The position numbers and the translations under genes are program-made. The notes under the pieces were generated by a model. It was given only the letters and a program-made list of their open reading frames with translations, had not been told where the DNA came from and made no database searches. Shown piece after piece: positions 9,502 through 18,978 of a stretch of 37,290 nucleotides of DNA. Numbering within the stretch: position 1 is the stretch's first letter; each line of letters starts with the position of its first letter. This stretch comes from an uncultured Colwellia sp. (GTDB lineage: Bacteria > Pseudomonadota > Gammaproteobacteria > Enterobacterales > Alteromonadaceae), in assembly GCA_913061475.1 (NCBI GenBank), contig CAJXUN010000045.1, positions 1 to 37,290 on the forward strand, given 5' to 3'.

Positions 9502-9632
9502 AAAAAAATGCCCAATAAAAGTTATAAAATTGACGTAATAGTACTAGTATATCCTGTAAAAGCATGTAATAAATGTATTTATACGAATTTTATGCCTAAT
9601 ATTATTATAATAAAAAGTTCTAGTAGGATTCT

Positions 9633-10712
9633 ATGCTAAGTAGTTTATGGAAAAAAAAGACGTCATTAATGGTGGGCATTGATATCGGTTCCCACTCTAT
9701 TAAGGCTGTTTTGCTGAACCAAAATGATACCGGATATGTCCTTGAAACTGTCGCGATTGAACCTATGCCAAGAGGAGCAATTGTTGATAGAGAAATTCAA
9801 GATATAGACGCTGTTGGTAAAGTTGTTGCAAAAATTCGAAAAAAAATCTCTTCCTCTGTAGCGCATGCTGCATCTGCCGTTTCCGGGCAAACCGTTATTA
9901 CAAAAATCATTTACATGGATGTGGCATTAAGCGAACAAGAACTCGCTAGCCAGATCGAAATAGAAGCTGATAGCTTGATACCTTATCCCCTTGATGAAGT
10001 TAGTTTAGACTTTGAATCACTCGACATTAATGAATCAGATCCAAGCAAAATTAATGTTTTACTTAGTGCCGCACGTACAGAGTCAGTTGAAGCTAGGGTT
10101 GCTGCATTGGAAGCCGGAGGCTTTGAAACCAAAGTCATTGATGTTGAATCTTATGCAATTAGTCGTACGTATGATTTAACCCTCAGACAGTTACCTGATG
10201 ATGCCGCAGATAAAGTTATTGCTACCGTAGATATAGGCGCTACCATGACGTTATTTTCAGTAACTGAAATGGGTAACCATATCTATAGCCGTGATCAACT
10301 ATTCGGTGGTGAGCAATATACGCGTTCAATTGTTTCCTATTATAATAAATCGTTTGAAGAAGCAGAATTAGCAAAACTAACTGGTGACTTACCACCAAAC
10401 TATACTTTTGAAGTTTTGGCGCCTTTTCATACGATTTTAGTCCAACAAATTCGTCGTGCAATTCAAATGTTTTTAACCACGAGTGGCAAAGACAAAATTG
10501 ATTATTTGGTTATCTCTGGTGGTAGTGCCTCTGTTGAAGGTATCGAGCAATTACTAACGGAAGAACTCGGCATCCATACTGTAATAGCAAATCCTTTTGC
10601 AGGTATGGAAGTTTCTAATACGATTAATCAAGAAGAGTTAGCAAAAGTAGCGCCCCGGTATATGGTGGCTGCCGGTTTAGCATTAAGGAGTTTTGTTCCA
10701 TGGCATATATAA
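9633..10712 (+). CDS. pilM: Type IV pilus assembly ATPase-like PilM
   Basis: 359 residues; actin/FtsA-like fold with the phosphate-1 motif MVGIDIGSHSIKAVLL at the N-terminus and a second nucleotide-binding segment TVDIGATMTLFSV around residue 204. PilM is the cytoplasmic ring protein of the type IV pilus alignment complex and binds the N-terminal peptide of PilN. The ATG at 9633 follows AGTAGGATTCT, a good ribosome binding site. It is first of five tightly packed genes pilMNOPQ and overlaps pilN by 13 bases. The operon promoter should lie in the 131-base gap to divergent mrcA; I could not pick a convincing -35/-10 pair there. Confidence 0.95.
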   Translation: MLSSLWKKKTSLMVGIDIGSHSIKAVLLNQNDTGYVLETVAIEPMPRGAIVDREIQDIDAVGKVVAKIRKKISSSVAHAASAVSGQTVITKIIYMDVALSEQELASQIEIEADSLIPYPLDEVSLDFESLDINESDPSKINVLLSAARTESVEARVAALEAGGFETKVIDVESYAISRTYDLTLRQLPDDAADKVIATVDIGATMTLFSVTEMGNHIYSRDQLFGGEQYTRSIVSYYNKSFEEAELAKLTGDLPPNYTFEVLAPFHTILVQQIRRAIQMFLTTSGKDKIDYLVISGGSASVEGIEQLLTEELGIHTVIANPFAGMEVSNTINQEELAKVAPRYMVAAGLALRSFVPWHI

Positions 10713-11278
10713 ACCTATTACCATGGCGTGAAGAGGCCGAAAAGGCTAAACAACGAGAATATTTTACTGTTTTAACCGCCGTAGCATTAAGTGCTTTTGC
10801 TGTTGTATTTTTAGTTAATCAATTTTATCAAATGCGCATCGACGGTCAAACTGCGCGTAACCAATTTTTACAAAACGAAATTCAAATCTTGGATTCGCGT
10901 ATTGCAAAAATAAGGTCACTTAATGAAAAGAAAAAAGAGCTTGAAAAACGTACTAATGTTGTTGAACAGCTCCAGCGTAGCCGCAATGTAGGTACACAAG
11001 TATTAGATGAAATCGCCAAGGTCGTACCGAATGGTATCTACTTAACCCGCCTTGAGAAACAGGATAATAGCTTAAATATTACCGGTAAGAGTGAGTCAAA
11101 TAATCACTTAGCCAATATGATTAGAGAAATAGAGCGTTCTGATTTATTTGAAGATGCGATTTTGGAATCGATAACGTCAAATGATGCAAAAAGTAAATTG
11201 TTAAGCGACTTCAAAATGCGTGTTCGTATCAAAGGTCTGATTAATTTGAGCGAATCGACAGAGCAGGGAGCGCCATAA
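10700..11278 (+). CDS. pilN: Type IV pilus inner-membrane protein PilN
   Basis: 192 residues. The N-terminal INLLPWREE is the conserved cytoplasmic motif that docks into PilM. A single transmembrane helix follows (about 21-43), then a coiled-coil region (about 50-90) and a ferredoxin-like periplasmic domain that pairs with PilO. The start lies inside pilM and the stop codon shares one base with the pilO start (TAATG), so translation is probably coupled. Confidence 0.95.
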   Translation: MAYINLLPWREEAEKAKQREYFTVLTAVALSAFAVVFLVNQFYQMRIDGQTARNQFLQNEIQILDSRIAKIRSLNEKKKELEKRTNVVEQLQRSRNVGTQVLDEIAKVVPNGIYLTRLEKQDNSLNITGKSESNNHLANMIREIERSDLFEDAILESITSNDAKSKLLSDFKMRVRIKGLINLSESTEQGAP

Positions 11279-11886
11279 TGAATTTTGATTTGTCGGAATT
11301 TACTGAACAGTTTAATGGCTTAGAGCTTGATAATATTGGCCAATGGCCAAAAGCAGCAAAAATTGTTTTGTCGATATTTTTAGTTGTTTTAGTTCTAGGT
11401 TTGGGCTATGTATTAATGATCAGCGATCAAATTAAACAGCTTGAACGTGTCACAGCAGAAGAAACGACCTTAAAACAACAATATCAAGCCAAATATCACA
11501 TTGCAGCAAATCTAGAGTTGTTTGAACAGCAAATGATTGAAGCCGAGGCGATGTTTGCCAATCAGCTTAAAAGTTTACCAGAAAGCCATGAAACTCCCGG
11601 CTTGCTTGATGATATTACTTTTGTCGGCACAACAACTGGGCTTGATTTTGTTAAATTAAATTGGCAGCCGGAAATAGAGCAAGAAATTTATATTGAATTA
11701 CCGATAGATATCGAGGTTTTAGGTACATATCATGAATTCGGTCAATTTGTTAGTCGAATCGCAGGTTTACCTCGTATAGTCACTTTACATAATTTTGATA
11801 TTAATTTACAAAGACAAAGCTCAGGAGATTTAAAATTAAAGTTGCAGGCTAAAACTTATCGTTATCGGGAGGCAGACGAAAAATGA
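11278..11886 (+). CDS. pilO: Type IV pilus inner-membrane protein PilO
   Basis: 202 residues with a short cytoplasmic segment, one transmembrane helix (about 28-48, KIVLSIFLVVLVLGLGYVLM), a coiled coil and a periplasmic ferredoxin-like domain containing LPESHETPGLLDDI, typical of PilO. It heterodimerises with PilN to link PilM in the cytoplasm with PilP and the PilQ secretin. It overlaps pilN by one base and pilP by four (ATGA). Confidence 0.95.
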   Translation: MNFDLSEFTEQFNGLELDNIGQWPKAAKIVLSIFLVVLVLGLGYVLMISDQIKQLERVTAEETTLKQQYQAKYHIAANLELFEQQMIEAEAMFANQLKSLPESHETPGLLDDITFVGTTTGLDFVKLNWQPEIEQEIYIELPIDIEVLGTYHEFGQFVSRIAGLPRIVTLHNFDINLQRQSSGDLKLKLQAKTYRYREADEK

Positions 11887-12416
11887 AGAAAATAATTGTT
11901 TTAAGTGCTGTCCTTTTGAGCGGTTGTTTTAGTGACACTGATGATTTGAAACTGCATATTGCTAATGTACAATCAAGCACTGGTAGTGCGATAGAACCGA
12001 TGCCAGAGGTTGCTGTTTTTGATCATTTTGACTATTCAGCACAAGCGCTTCGTAGCCCATTTGATGCGCCAAAACCTGAAGCTATTCAAGAGAAAATTCA
12101 ACAAATGTCAGGTTGTTTAAGCCCGGATCCTCGACGTAGGAAACAACCACTAGAAAAGTTTTCACTCAGTGATTTAGTCATGCGTGGTACTTTGGGAGAG
12201 CTAGGTGTTACATGGGCTTTAGTTGAAGCTTCTGACAAGACCTTACATCGAGTTGCTGTTGGTAGTTACGTGGGTCTATATCATGGACGAATTACTACAG
12301 TAAGCCAAGATAATGTCAAAGTATTAGAATTGATACCAGATGGCGCTGGTTGCTGGGTTGAACGTGAAACTGTCGTTGCCATGACACAGACAAGTGCAGA
12401 GGGGCAAAGAGAGTAA
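11883..12416 (+). CDS. pilP: Type IV pilus lipoprotein PilP
   Basis: 177 residues. The N-terminus has a lipoprotein signal ending in the lipobox LLSGC (Cys15). A disordered proline-containing linker follows, then the PilP beta-sandwich with the conserved segment DLVMRGTLG and the later VAVGSYVGLYHGRITTV. PilP bridges the PilNO dimer and the periplasmic domains of PilQ. It overlaps pilO by four bases and shares a TAATG junction with pilQ. Confidence 0.94.
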   Translation: MKKIIVLSAVLLSGCFSDTDDLKLHIANVQSSTGSAIEPMPEVAVFDHFDYSAQALRSPFDAPKPEAIQEKIQQMSGCLSPDPRRRKQPLEKFSLSDLVMRGTLGELGVTWALVEASDKTLHRVAVGSYVGLYHGRITTVSQDNVKVLELIPDGAGCWVERETVVAMTQTSAEGQRE

Positions 12417-14473
12417 TGTTGCTATTTAATAAAATGAAAAACGATAATCTTATGACACATTGCAAAAAAATGAAGTTAATCACTGCGGTTTATTTATGCC
12501 TCCTTTCTACTTTTTCGTGGGCCAATGAACTGACTGGCATTTCCTATAACACGATTCAAAATAATGAAATAGAGCTGGTATTTGAATTAACAGATAATAT
12601 CGCTGTGCAACCAGAAGTAACAACATCAATGACTCCTGCTCAGGTCAGAATCACTTTTGATGCCGAGCAATTTAATCCTGCCATTACAAATACCATTGTT
12701 GAACACGCAGGGGTCAAAAATATTACCTTACAAAAAATGGCGGGCAAAGTTGTCGCTAATGTTAATTTAAAACATTTGTCTATTTTTGACGTGATTCAAA
12801 AAGATAATACTTTTGCTTTAACCTTGCATACTGGACAGGTAAACAAAACGGTTACACAGTTAATCCCACTTGGACACGGTTTTATTAATCAGATAGATAA
12901 CATTGATTTTAAACGCGGTCAGCAAAATGAAGCACAGCTTTTAGTTAAACTTATCGACAGTAAAGTTGCTGTCGATGTTAGTGACAAATTAGGCAAGCTT
13001 TATATTGAATTTCACAATACTGAAATTTTAGAAGATTTTATTTATAAATTGGATGTAACTGATTTTGGTACGATTGTTAGCGGAATAGAAACCTTTAGAG
13101 AAGGTCGGAATGCGCGTTTAGTGGTTGATATTAATGGGCCATTTGAGTTCAAGCATCAGCAATTTAACGATGTTTTTTCATTAACGGTTAACACTAAAAA
13201 ACAAGAAGACGGTTATCTTGGTGAAGAAGAAAGCTTTAGCGGCAGAGCAATATCATTAAATTTCCAAGATATTTCAGTACGCACGGTTTTACAAATTATT
13301 GCTGACTATAATGGTTTTAACTTAGTTACTAGTGACACGGTTGCTGGCAACATTACCCTGCGATTAGATGGTGTACCTTGGGATCAAGCGCTCGATATTA
13401 TCTTAAAGGTTAAAGGTCTAGACAAACGTATGGAAGGCAACATTCTTATGGTTGCACCTAGCGATGAATTAGCCGCTAGAGAAGCACGAGATTTGCAAGC
13501 GCAGCAGCAGGTTGAGGAGCTAGCACCGTTATATTCTGAATATGTACAAGTGAATTACGCTAAAGCCGTTGAATTTGCGGCTTTAATTAAAAACGAAGAA
13601 AATAGTATTTTGTCGGCACGCGGTAGTGTCAGTGTTGATGAACGAACGAATACCTTATTGATCCGTGACACGGCAAACAGTATCGAAGATATTAAACGTA
13701 TGGTATCGGTGTTAGATATACCTGTACGACAAGTTATCATTGAATCTCGTATGGTAACGGTAAAAGATAATATTAATGAAGAATTAGGTATTCGTTGGGG
13801 GGTAACAGATACTGGCAGTGACTCTGCAACATCGGGCTCCTTAGCAGGCACATCAAGCGCTAATAATGGCACAGCACCGTCGTTAAGCGATAGGCTAAAC
13901 GTTAATCTACCCGTCGCAAACCCTGCTGGTAGCATTGCGTTTCAGGTTGCTCGCTTAGCTGATGGTACTATTTTAGATCTTGAGTTAAGTGCCATGGAAA
14001 AAGAAAATAAAGGTGAAATTATCGCCAGCCCCCGTATAACAACGGCAAATCAAAAAGAAGCTTATATTGAGCAGGGTGTTGAAATTCCTTATCAAGAAGC
14101 GGCTTCTAGTGGTGCAACATCAACACAATTTAAAAAAGCGGTATTAAGTTTGACAGTAACGCCTCATATTACCCCTGATGATAGAATTATTTTAGATTTG
14201 GTGGTAACACAAGATACGGTTTCTGATGTTTCAAACGGCAGCGCACCAGCAATCGATACGCAGCGAATAGGCACACAAGTTTTAGTCAATAATGGCGAAA
14301 CCATAGTACTTGGTGGTATTTATCAACAACAATTGATCAGTTCCGTGTCAAAGGTGCCAGTTTTGGGTGATATTCCCTATTTTGGATGGATGTTTAGGAA
14401 CAGCAGTAACTTTAATGAGAAAAAAGAACTGCTAATATTCGTTACACCACGCATAGTTACGGAAAGATTTTAA
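12416..14473 (+). CDS. pilQ: Type IV pilus secretin PilQ
   Basis: 685 residues. A signal peptide (KLITAVYLCLLSTFSWA-NE) follows a ~20-residue N-terminal extension; in-frame ATGs at codons 7, 13 and 19 are possible alternative starts. Two AMIN-type peptidoglycan-binding regions lie in roughly the first 250 mature residues. They are followed by an STN/N0 domain (about 276-345, QDISVRTVLQIIADYNGFN), an N1 domain (about 370-440) and the secretin core with VEIPYQEA, TVTPHITPDDR and the closing GDIPYFGWMFRN. It forms the outer-membrane pore for the pilus. Last gene of pilMNOPQ; a hairpin lies just downstream before aroK. Confidence 0.96.
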   Translation: MLLFNKMKNDNLMTHCKKMKLITAVYLCLLSTFSWANELTGISYNTIQNNEIELVFELTDNIAVQPEVTTSMTPAQVRITFDAEQFNPAITNTIVEHAGVKNITLQKMAGKVVANVNLKHLSIFDVIQKDNTFALTLHTGQVNKTVTQLIPLGHGFINQIDNIDFKRGQQNEAQLLVKLIDSKVAVDVSDKLGKLYIEFHNTEILEDFIYKLDVTDFGTIVSGIETFREGRNARLVVDINGPFEFKHQQFNDVFSLTVNTKKQEDGYLGEEESFSGRAISLNFQDISVRTVLQIIADYNGFNLVTSDTVAGNITLRLDGVPWDQALDIILKVKGLDKRMEGNILMVAPSDELAAREARDLQAQQQVEELAPLYSEYVQVNYAKAVEFAALIKNEENSILSARGSVSVDERTNTLLIRDTANSIEDIKRMVSVLDIPVRQVIIESRMVTVKDNINEELGIRWGVTDTGSDSATSGSLAGTSSANNGTAPSLSDRLNVNLPVANPAGSIAFQVARLADGTILDLELSAMEKENKGEIIASPRITTANQKEAYIEQGVEIPYQEAASSGATSTQFKKAVLSLTVTPHITPDDRIILDLVVTQDTVSDVSNGSAPAIDTQRIGTQVLVNNGETIVLGGIYQQQLISSVSKVPVLGDIPYFGWMFRNSSNFNEKKELLIFVTPRIVTERF

Positions 14474-14481
14474 GTTAATTT

Positions 14482-14512
14482 GCATGTAAGGTGGTGTTTT
14501 CATCTTACATGC
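14482..14512 (+). terminator. Hairpin between pilQ and aroK (terminator or attenuator)
   Basis: GCATGTAAGGTG (14482-14493) pairs with CATCTTACATGC (14501-14512) with one G-T wobble and loop GTGTTTT. Only a weak T content follows (TTGCAATTTG), so it may reduce rather than abolish read-through into aroK. A second small stem GAGGG/CCCTC lies at 14561-14575. Confidence 0.45.
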
Positions 14513-14617
14513 TTGCAATTTGTACCCAACAATTGCGATAATTGCGCCCTTGAAATTTTCGAGGGGGGTTCCCTCTTACCTGTTCACGTAATAAATAAAC
14601 GAGTATTAATTAATCTA

Positions 14618-15136
14618 ATGGCAGAAAAACGTAACATTTTCCTTGTAGGCCCGATGGGCGCAGGCAAAAGCACCATTGGTAGAGAATTAGCAGATAAGCT
14701 ACATTTAGAGTTTTTTGATTCCGATCAAGAAATCGAACGCCGTACAGGTGCAGATATCGCATGGGTTTTCGATCTTGAAGGCGAAGAAGGTTTTCGTAAA
14801 AGAGAAGAAACCGTTATTGAAGACCTAAGTGAGAAGCAAGGTATCGTTTTAGCGACAGGTGGCGGATCTGTTATCAGTAGCCAAGTTCGTAATCGCTTAT
14901 CAGCACGTGGCATTGTAGTTTATCTTGAAACAACCATTGATAAACAAGTTGCTCGTACGCAGCGAGATAGACGTCGTCCTCTACTTCAAACCGATGAAGA
15001 ACCTAGAACTGTACTTGAAAACTTAGCTGTTGAACGTAATCCGTTATATGAAGAAATTGCCGATGTTATCGTGCAGACGGACGATCAAAGCGCAAAAGTA
15101 GTGGCAAGTAAAATAGTCGAACGTTTAGATTTCTAG
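14618..15136 (+). CDS. aroK: Shikimate kinase
   Basis: 172 residues from ATG 14618, the normal length of AroK ([19 protein letters not shown]). A 46-codon in-frame extension to 14480 would cross the intergenic hairpins and has no family similarity. Walker A is GPMGAGKST, the shikimate-binding region is [13 protein letters not shown], followed by [10 protein letters not shown], then Walker B-like LATGGGSV; the lid contains RDRRRPLL. It phosphorylates shikimate to shikimate 3-phosphate in the chorismate pathway. aroB follows after nine bases, forming the conserved aroKB pair, with damX and dam downstream. The Shine-Dalgarno sequence is weak. Confidence 0.95.
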   Translation: MAEKRNIFLVGPMGAGKSTIGRELADKLHLEFFDSDQEIERRTGADIAWVFDLEGEEGFRKREETVIEDLSEKQGIVLATGGGSVISSQVRNRLSARGIVVYLETTIDKQVARTQRDRRRPLLQTDEEPRTVLENLAVERNPLYEEIADVIVQTDDQSAKVVASKIVERLDF

Positions 15137-15145
15137 ACGAAACTT

Positions 15146-16210
15146 ATGACCACTCTTCAGGTTAAACTTGGCACTCGCAGTTATCCAATCTATATAGACA
15201 GCGGACTATTATCTGATAGTACTCTGCTGTCTAGTCATATCCGTAGTAAACGCATTTGCATTGTCAGCAATGACATCGTTGCACCGCTTTATATTGAACA
15301 ATTGAAGCTTAGCCTTAAACACTTCGACATAGATGAAATTGTATTGCCTGATGGTGAGGCTGAAAAAAGCTTAGCAAACTTCGAACGAATAATGTCACAT
15401 TTATTAACCGGTAATCACGGCCGAGATACAACGCTAGTTGCCTTAGGTGGTGGCGTTATCGGCGATATAACTGGTTTTGCGGCGGCGTGTTATCAACGTG
15501 GCATTGATTTTATTCAAGTACCGACCACTGTTTTATCCCAAGTGGATTCATCTGTCGGTGGTAAAACAGCCGTTAACCATCCTTTAGGAAAAAATATGAT
15601 AGGCGCTTTCTATCAACCTAAAGCGGTGTTTATTGACTTATCAAGCTTAGCAACTTTGCCGTTAAGAGAGTTTAATGCTGGCATGGCCGAAGTGATTAAA
15701 TATGGTATTTTAGGTGACGATGAATTTTTTACTTGGCTTGAAAAAAACATCAACGCCATAAAAATTGGTCAAAGTGATGTGTTAGCGCAAATGATAGAGC
15801 GCTGCTGTCAATGTAAAGCTAATATTGTTGCAGAAGATGAGACAGAAGCAGGTGTCAGGGCTTTATTGAATTTAGGGCATACCTTTGGTCATGCTATTGA
15901 AGCTGATCAAGGTTATGGAAAATGGTTACATGGTGAAGCTGTTGCTACTGGCATGGTACTTGCTGCAAAACTATCAGTAGCAATGAATTTGCTTGAAGTG
16001 TCAGATCTTCGTCGTATTGAAGCACTACTTTCTGCGTTTGACTTACCGTTAAGCGCACCAGAGAATATGGGCTTCGACGAATTTATTTGCCATATGCGTC
16101 GCGATAAAAAGAATTTAGCAGGTAAACTACGTTTTATTCTTCCTACGGCAATTGGCCAATCCGAAATTAACGATGACGTTAGTGAGGAATTACTTCAACA
16201 AATTCTGTAA
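15146..16210 (+). CDS. aroB: 3-dehydroquinate synthase
   Basis: 354 residues. NAD-binding segment [16 protein letters not shown], glycine-rich [44 protein letters not shown], and metal-binding residues in the [16 protein letters not shown] and HGEAVATGM regions are all present. It converts DAHP to 3-dehydroquinate, step two of the shikimate pathway, in the cytoplasm. It sits nine bases after aroK and 22 before damX, so the three are probably cotranscribed. Confidence 0.96.
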   Translation: MTTLQVKLGTRSYPIYIDSGLLSDSTLLSSHIRSKRICIVSNDIVAPLYIEQLKLSLKHFDIDEIVLPDGEAEKSLANFERIMSHLLTGNHGRDTTLVALGGGVIGDITGFAAACYQRGIDFIQVPTTVLSQVDSSVGGKTAVNHPLGKNMIGAFYQPKAVFIDLSSLATLPLREFNAGMAEVIKYGILGDDEFFTWLEKNINAIKIGQSDVLAQMIERCCQCKANIVAEDETEAGVRALLNLGHTFGHAIEADQGYGKWLHGEAVATGMVLAAKLSVAMNLLEVSDLRRIEALLSAFDLPLSAPENMGFDEFICHMRRDKKNLAGKLRFILPTAIGQSEINDDVSEELLQQIL

Positions 16211-16232
16211 TTTTCCTCGGAACAGGTGAAGT

Positions 16233-17591
16233 ATGTCGGCGTTAGTACAAAATATCGGCTTATCAAATGATAACCCCAGCGTCACTAAAATCAGTGCCTA
16301 CGCGCGCATTGATTATATCCTCCGTTTTTCAAAACAAGCTATTTTAGTTATTGACGAAAGTCATCAGCAAAATGCCGCGCTTTCTGGTCAATTTTTAGCA
16401 AGTTTATCTGAGCAACATAATGCCGCGTATATATCTCTGTCTGCAAAATTTAATAATATTCAAATTCGTTGCCGTATTATCGAGCAACTATGCACAGGTG
16501 AGTTATTCGACCCTGAACTATCTTTAGCAGTCAGTGTTATTAACTTAGCGAAAAAATCCCAACAAGCTATTAGTATCGTATTGGATAATGCACAGTATTT
16601 ATCACTACAAATATTGCACGAAGTATCACAATTAGCTGCCATTGCTAAAAAAGCTAACTTGACGGTGAATATTGTGATGTTCGGTTCCGTCCAAGCGGGG
16701 CGTAATGTTGCTGATCATAAAAGTCTATTTGATAATAAACTCGCATTATTATCAGCCCAGTCAGGACAGCTACTATCAAGCACATCATCACTATTCAAAA
16801 ATACTCAACCCAGTTGGCATTTTATTGTTAAGAATAAATGGCTAATTAGTTTATTAATTATTTTACTTGCTCTTGGTGGTATGGTTATCGGTTTATTAAA
16901 ACAAGATAGTTTTAATTTTGCTAAATCAATCGTACCCACCAACCAAGAAAAAATCTCATTAGCAAAAGTATTGGCTAAGCCACAAACAATGGTTTTGCCA
17001 AACGATGCCGAAGTTAATACTCAAGCTTTAGCGGCAGAACAGCCGTTAGTAGCACATCAGCTGGCTAATGATGGTGCTATTTCGCAAGATGTTTACGAAT
17101 CGTTAATGAATCCCGGTGCAAGTGTTGAAATAAAAGCACCAATGATACCAGCATCGCCAGCTGACATTATTTCGGCAATCGCAATTGCTGATGACGACGT
17201 TTTGTCAATCAAGCGAGCGACGCGTACCGATGAAAGAATTCAGAAAAAACAGGATGTTACAGCAGACAACAACGCATTATCTAAGCAATTACCGATCAAT
17301 AATAATTATTACATCGGCAAAACCGGTTATGTGGTGCAAATTGCTGCATTGAGTGATTTTCAGCTCCCGGAAATATTTTTAGAAACCTTAACTGATATTG
17401 ATTATAACGTGTACCAGCGGATACTAAATGATCAACCTCTGCTGGTTTTTACGAGTACAATATACGCAGACAAATCTGCGGCACAGTTGGCCTTGTCACA
17501 ATTTCCACCATCATTACTAAAACGTCAACCTTGGATTAAATCGGTTGAGGTAATTAATAGCGAAATCAATGCATTTCTCTACTCCCAATAA
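16233..17591 (+). CDS. damX: DamX-like SPOR-domain cell-division protein
   Basis: 452 residues. The N-terminal ~180 residues form a degenerate AAA-like cytoplasmic region (AILVIDESHQQ, ISIVLDNAQYLS). A single transmembrane helix is at about 203-222. A low-complexity periplasmic linker follows and a C-terminal SPOR domain (about 365-448, GYVVQIAALSD...YADKSAAQLALSQFP) that binds denuded septal glycan. In enterobacteria DamX is a non-essential divisome protein; position between aroB and dam supports the assignment. GTGAAG upstream of ATG 16233 is a plausible ribosome binding site. The N-terminal AAA-like part is also typical of longer DamX in marine gammaproteobacteria. Confidence 0.88.
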   Translation: MSALVQNIGLSNDNPSVTKISAYARIDYILRFSKQAILVIDESHQQNAALSGQFLASLSEQHNAAYISLSAKFNNIQIRCRIIEQLCTGELFDPELSLAVSVINLAKKSQQAISIVLDNAQYLSLQILHEVSQLAAIAKKANLTVNIVMFGSVQAGRNVADHKSLFDNKLALLSAQSGQLLSSTSSLFKNTQPSWHFIVKNKWLISLLIILLALGGMVIGLLKQDSFNFAKSIVPTNQEKISLAKVLAKPQTMVLPNDAEVNTQALAAEQPLVAHQLANDGAISQDVYESLMNPGASVEIKAPMIPASPADIISAIAIADDDVLSIKRATRTDERIQKKQDVTADNNALSKQLPINNNYYIGKTGYVVQIAALSDFQLPEIFLETLTDIDYNVYQRILNDQPLLVFTSTIYADKSAAQLALSQFPPSLLKRQPWIKSVEVINSEINAFLYSQ

Positions 17592-17670
17592 ACGTTAATT
17601 CACGATACAATCCCCGCTTGCGTAACAGGTACTCTTTATCTGTTGTTAAATTTTTAGGTTTGTAGGTGTC

Positions 17671-18486
17671 ATGAAGAAAAAACATCGAGCGTTTTTAAAA
17701 TGGGCGGGTGGTAAGTACGCGCTTAGCGATGTAATAAACTCTATGTTGCCAAAAGGCAATCGCCTTATTGAACCTTTTGTCGGTGCAGGCTCAGTATTTT
17801 TAAATAGTGACTATGATGAATACTTGCTGAGTGATATCAATCAAGATTTAGTCAATTTATATCGAATTATCCAGCGCACGCCTGATAAATTTATCGCAGA
17901 TGCTCGTCGATACTTTACACCGGAAAATAACCAGGCAGACGTTTACTATCAATTACGTAAAGAGTTTAACGCTAGCGCAGACCCTTACTTTAGATCTTTA
18001 GTTTTTCTTTATATGAATCGTCATGGTTACAATGGTTTATGTCGATACAATAAATCTGGTGGTTATAACGTGCCATTTGGCAAGTATAAGCGACCTTACT
18101 TTCCTGAAGCAGAGTTGCACCATTTTGCCGAAAAAGCGAAGAAAGCGATATTTATCTGTGATGGCTACCGACAAACGTTTGCTCATGCAAAATCAGGCGA
18201 TGTAATTTATTGTGATCCACCTTACGTTCCTCTAAGTAAAACAGCAAGTTTTACTAGCTATTCAGGTAATGGATTCGGTTTAGATGAACAAGCGGATTTA
18301 GCAAATGCCGCGGAAGAAGTGACAAACAAGCGCAATATATCGGTATTGATCAGTAATCACGATACTATTTGGACGCGTAAAATATATCAACACGCGAAAA
18401 AACAGCGTTCAATTGAAGTGTCTCGAACCATTAGCCAAAAAGCCAACAAACGCAATAAAGTCGCCGAATTACTTGTGCTTTATTAA
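17671..18486 (+). CDS. dam: DNA adenine methyltransferase Dam (GATC)
   Basis: 271 residues, class alpha N6-adenine methyltransferase. Motif X is FLKWAGGKYAL, motif I for S-adenosylmethionine is EPFVGAGSVF (34-43), and the catalytic motif IV is DPPY (182-185), followed by the FTSYSGNGFG segment common to GATC methylases. Context in aroKB-damX-dam identifies it as the housekeeping Dam rather than a restriction-linked enzyme; it acts in mismatch repair and replication timing. An 79-base gap after damX contains a TACAAT -10-like hexamer (17606-17611) without a clear -35. Confidence 0.95.
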   Translation: MKKKHRAFLKWAGGKYALSDVINSMLPKGNRLIEPFVGAGSVFLNSDYDEYLLSDINQDLVNLYRIIQRTPDKFIADARRYFTPENNQADVYYQLRKEFNASADPYFRSLVFLYMNRHGYNGLCRYNKSGGYNVPFGKYKRPYFPEAELHHFAEKAKKAIFICDGYRQTFAHAKSGDVIYCDPPYVPLSKTASFTSYSGNGFGLDEQADLANAAEEVTNKRNISVLISNHDTIWTRKIYQHAKKQRSIEVSRTISQKANKRNKVAELLVLY

Positions 18487-18537
18487 GAGACTAACGTTTA
18501 TCTTATTACTTATAACAAACTAGCGCTAGCTTACACA

Positions 18538-18729
18538 TTAGCTAGGTAAAACTAAACTCACAATGGCGATTAGCGAGGCAATGAAAATCGCCACGGCAAT
18601 TACCCCAGCAATAATAAAATGACTAAGCTTACCCTGAGTAAAATCACGCTCCCTATTTTTATCGCTTTGCACACCAAAAAACGCCGCACCAACACTTTTG
18701 AAGGTTTCTTTAAAGTTACTTGAACTCAT
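18538..18729 (-). CDS. DUF2970 family small membrane protein
   Basis: 63 residues from ATG 18729, which has AAGGA just upstream; a 41-codon in-frame extension to 18852 has no family support. The N-terminal segment KSVGAAFFGVQSDKNRERDF is the conserved DUF2970 signature, followed by one transmembrane helix (IIAGVIAVAIFIASLIAIV). The function of the family is unknown; it is widespread in Beta- and Gammaproteobacteria. It is divergent from the 485-residue gene at 18979. A perfect palindrome CTAGCGCTAG lies at 18520-18529, between its stop codon and dam. Confidence 0.85.
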   Translation of the reverse strand: MSSSNFKETFKSVGAAFFGVQSDKNRERDFTQGKLSHFIIAGVIAVAIFIASLIAIVSLVLPS

Positions 18730-18978
18730 TATCATCCTTAAATACCATTTCGGCACTTTGTATTTTATACAAGTTAATTCAGTATGTTCCAATGTGTAAT
18801 ATCGATCAAGTGTTGCTAATTTGGTCATATTTTGTAAACTTTGACTAATCATGCATATTGTCTTGAAATTTTAATGAATTTGCTTAATGCTAAGCATTAT
18901 AATGGACATCTAATCTGATGCGATTAAATAAGCATATATTGTTTAAGCATTGCATTTTGTCAGCATCATTTAATACGA

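Noticed and set aside
14480..14617. 46-codon upstream extension of aroK
   Set aside because: It spans two intergenic hairpins and the protein from ATG 14618 already has full shikimate kinase length.
18730..18852. 41-codon extension of the DUF2970 gene
   Set aside because: The family signature begins after ATG 18729, which has its own ribosome binding site; the extension has no similarity to the family.
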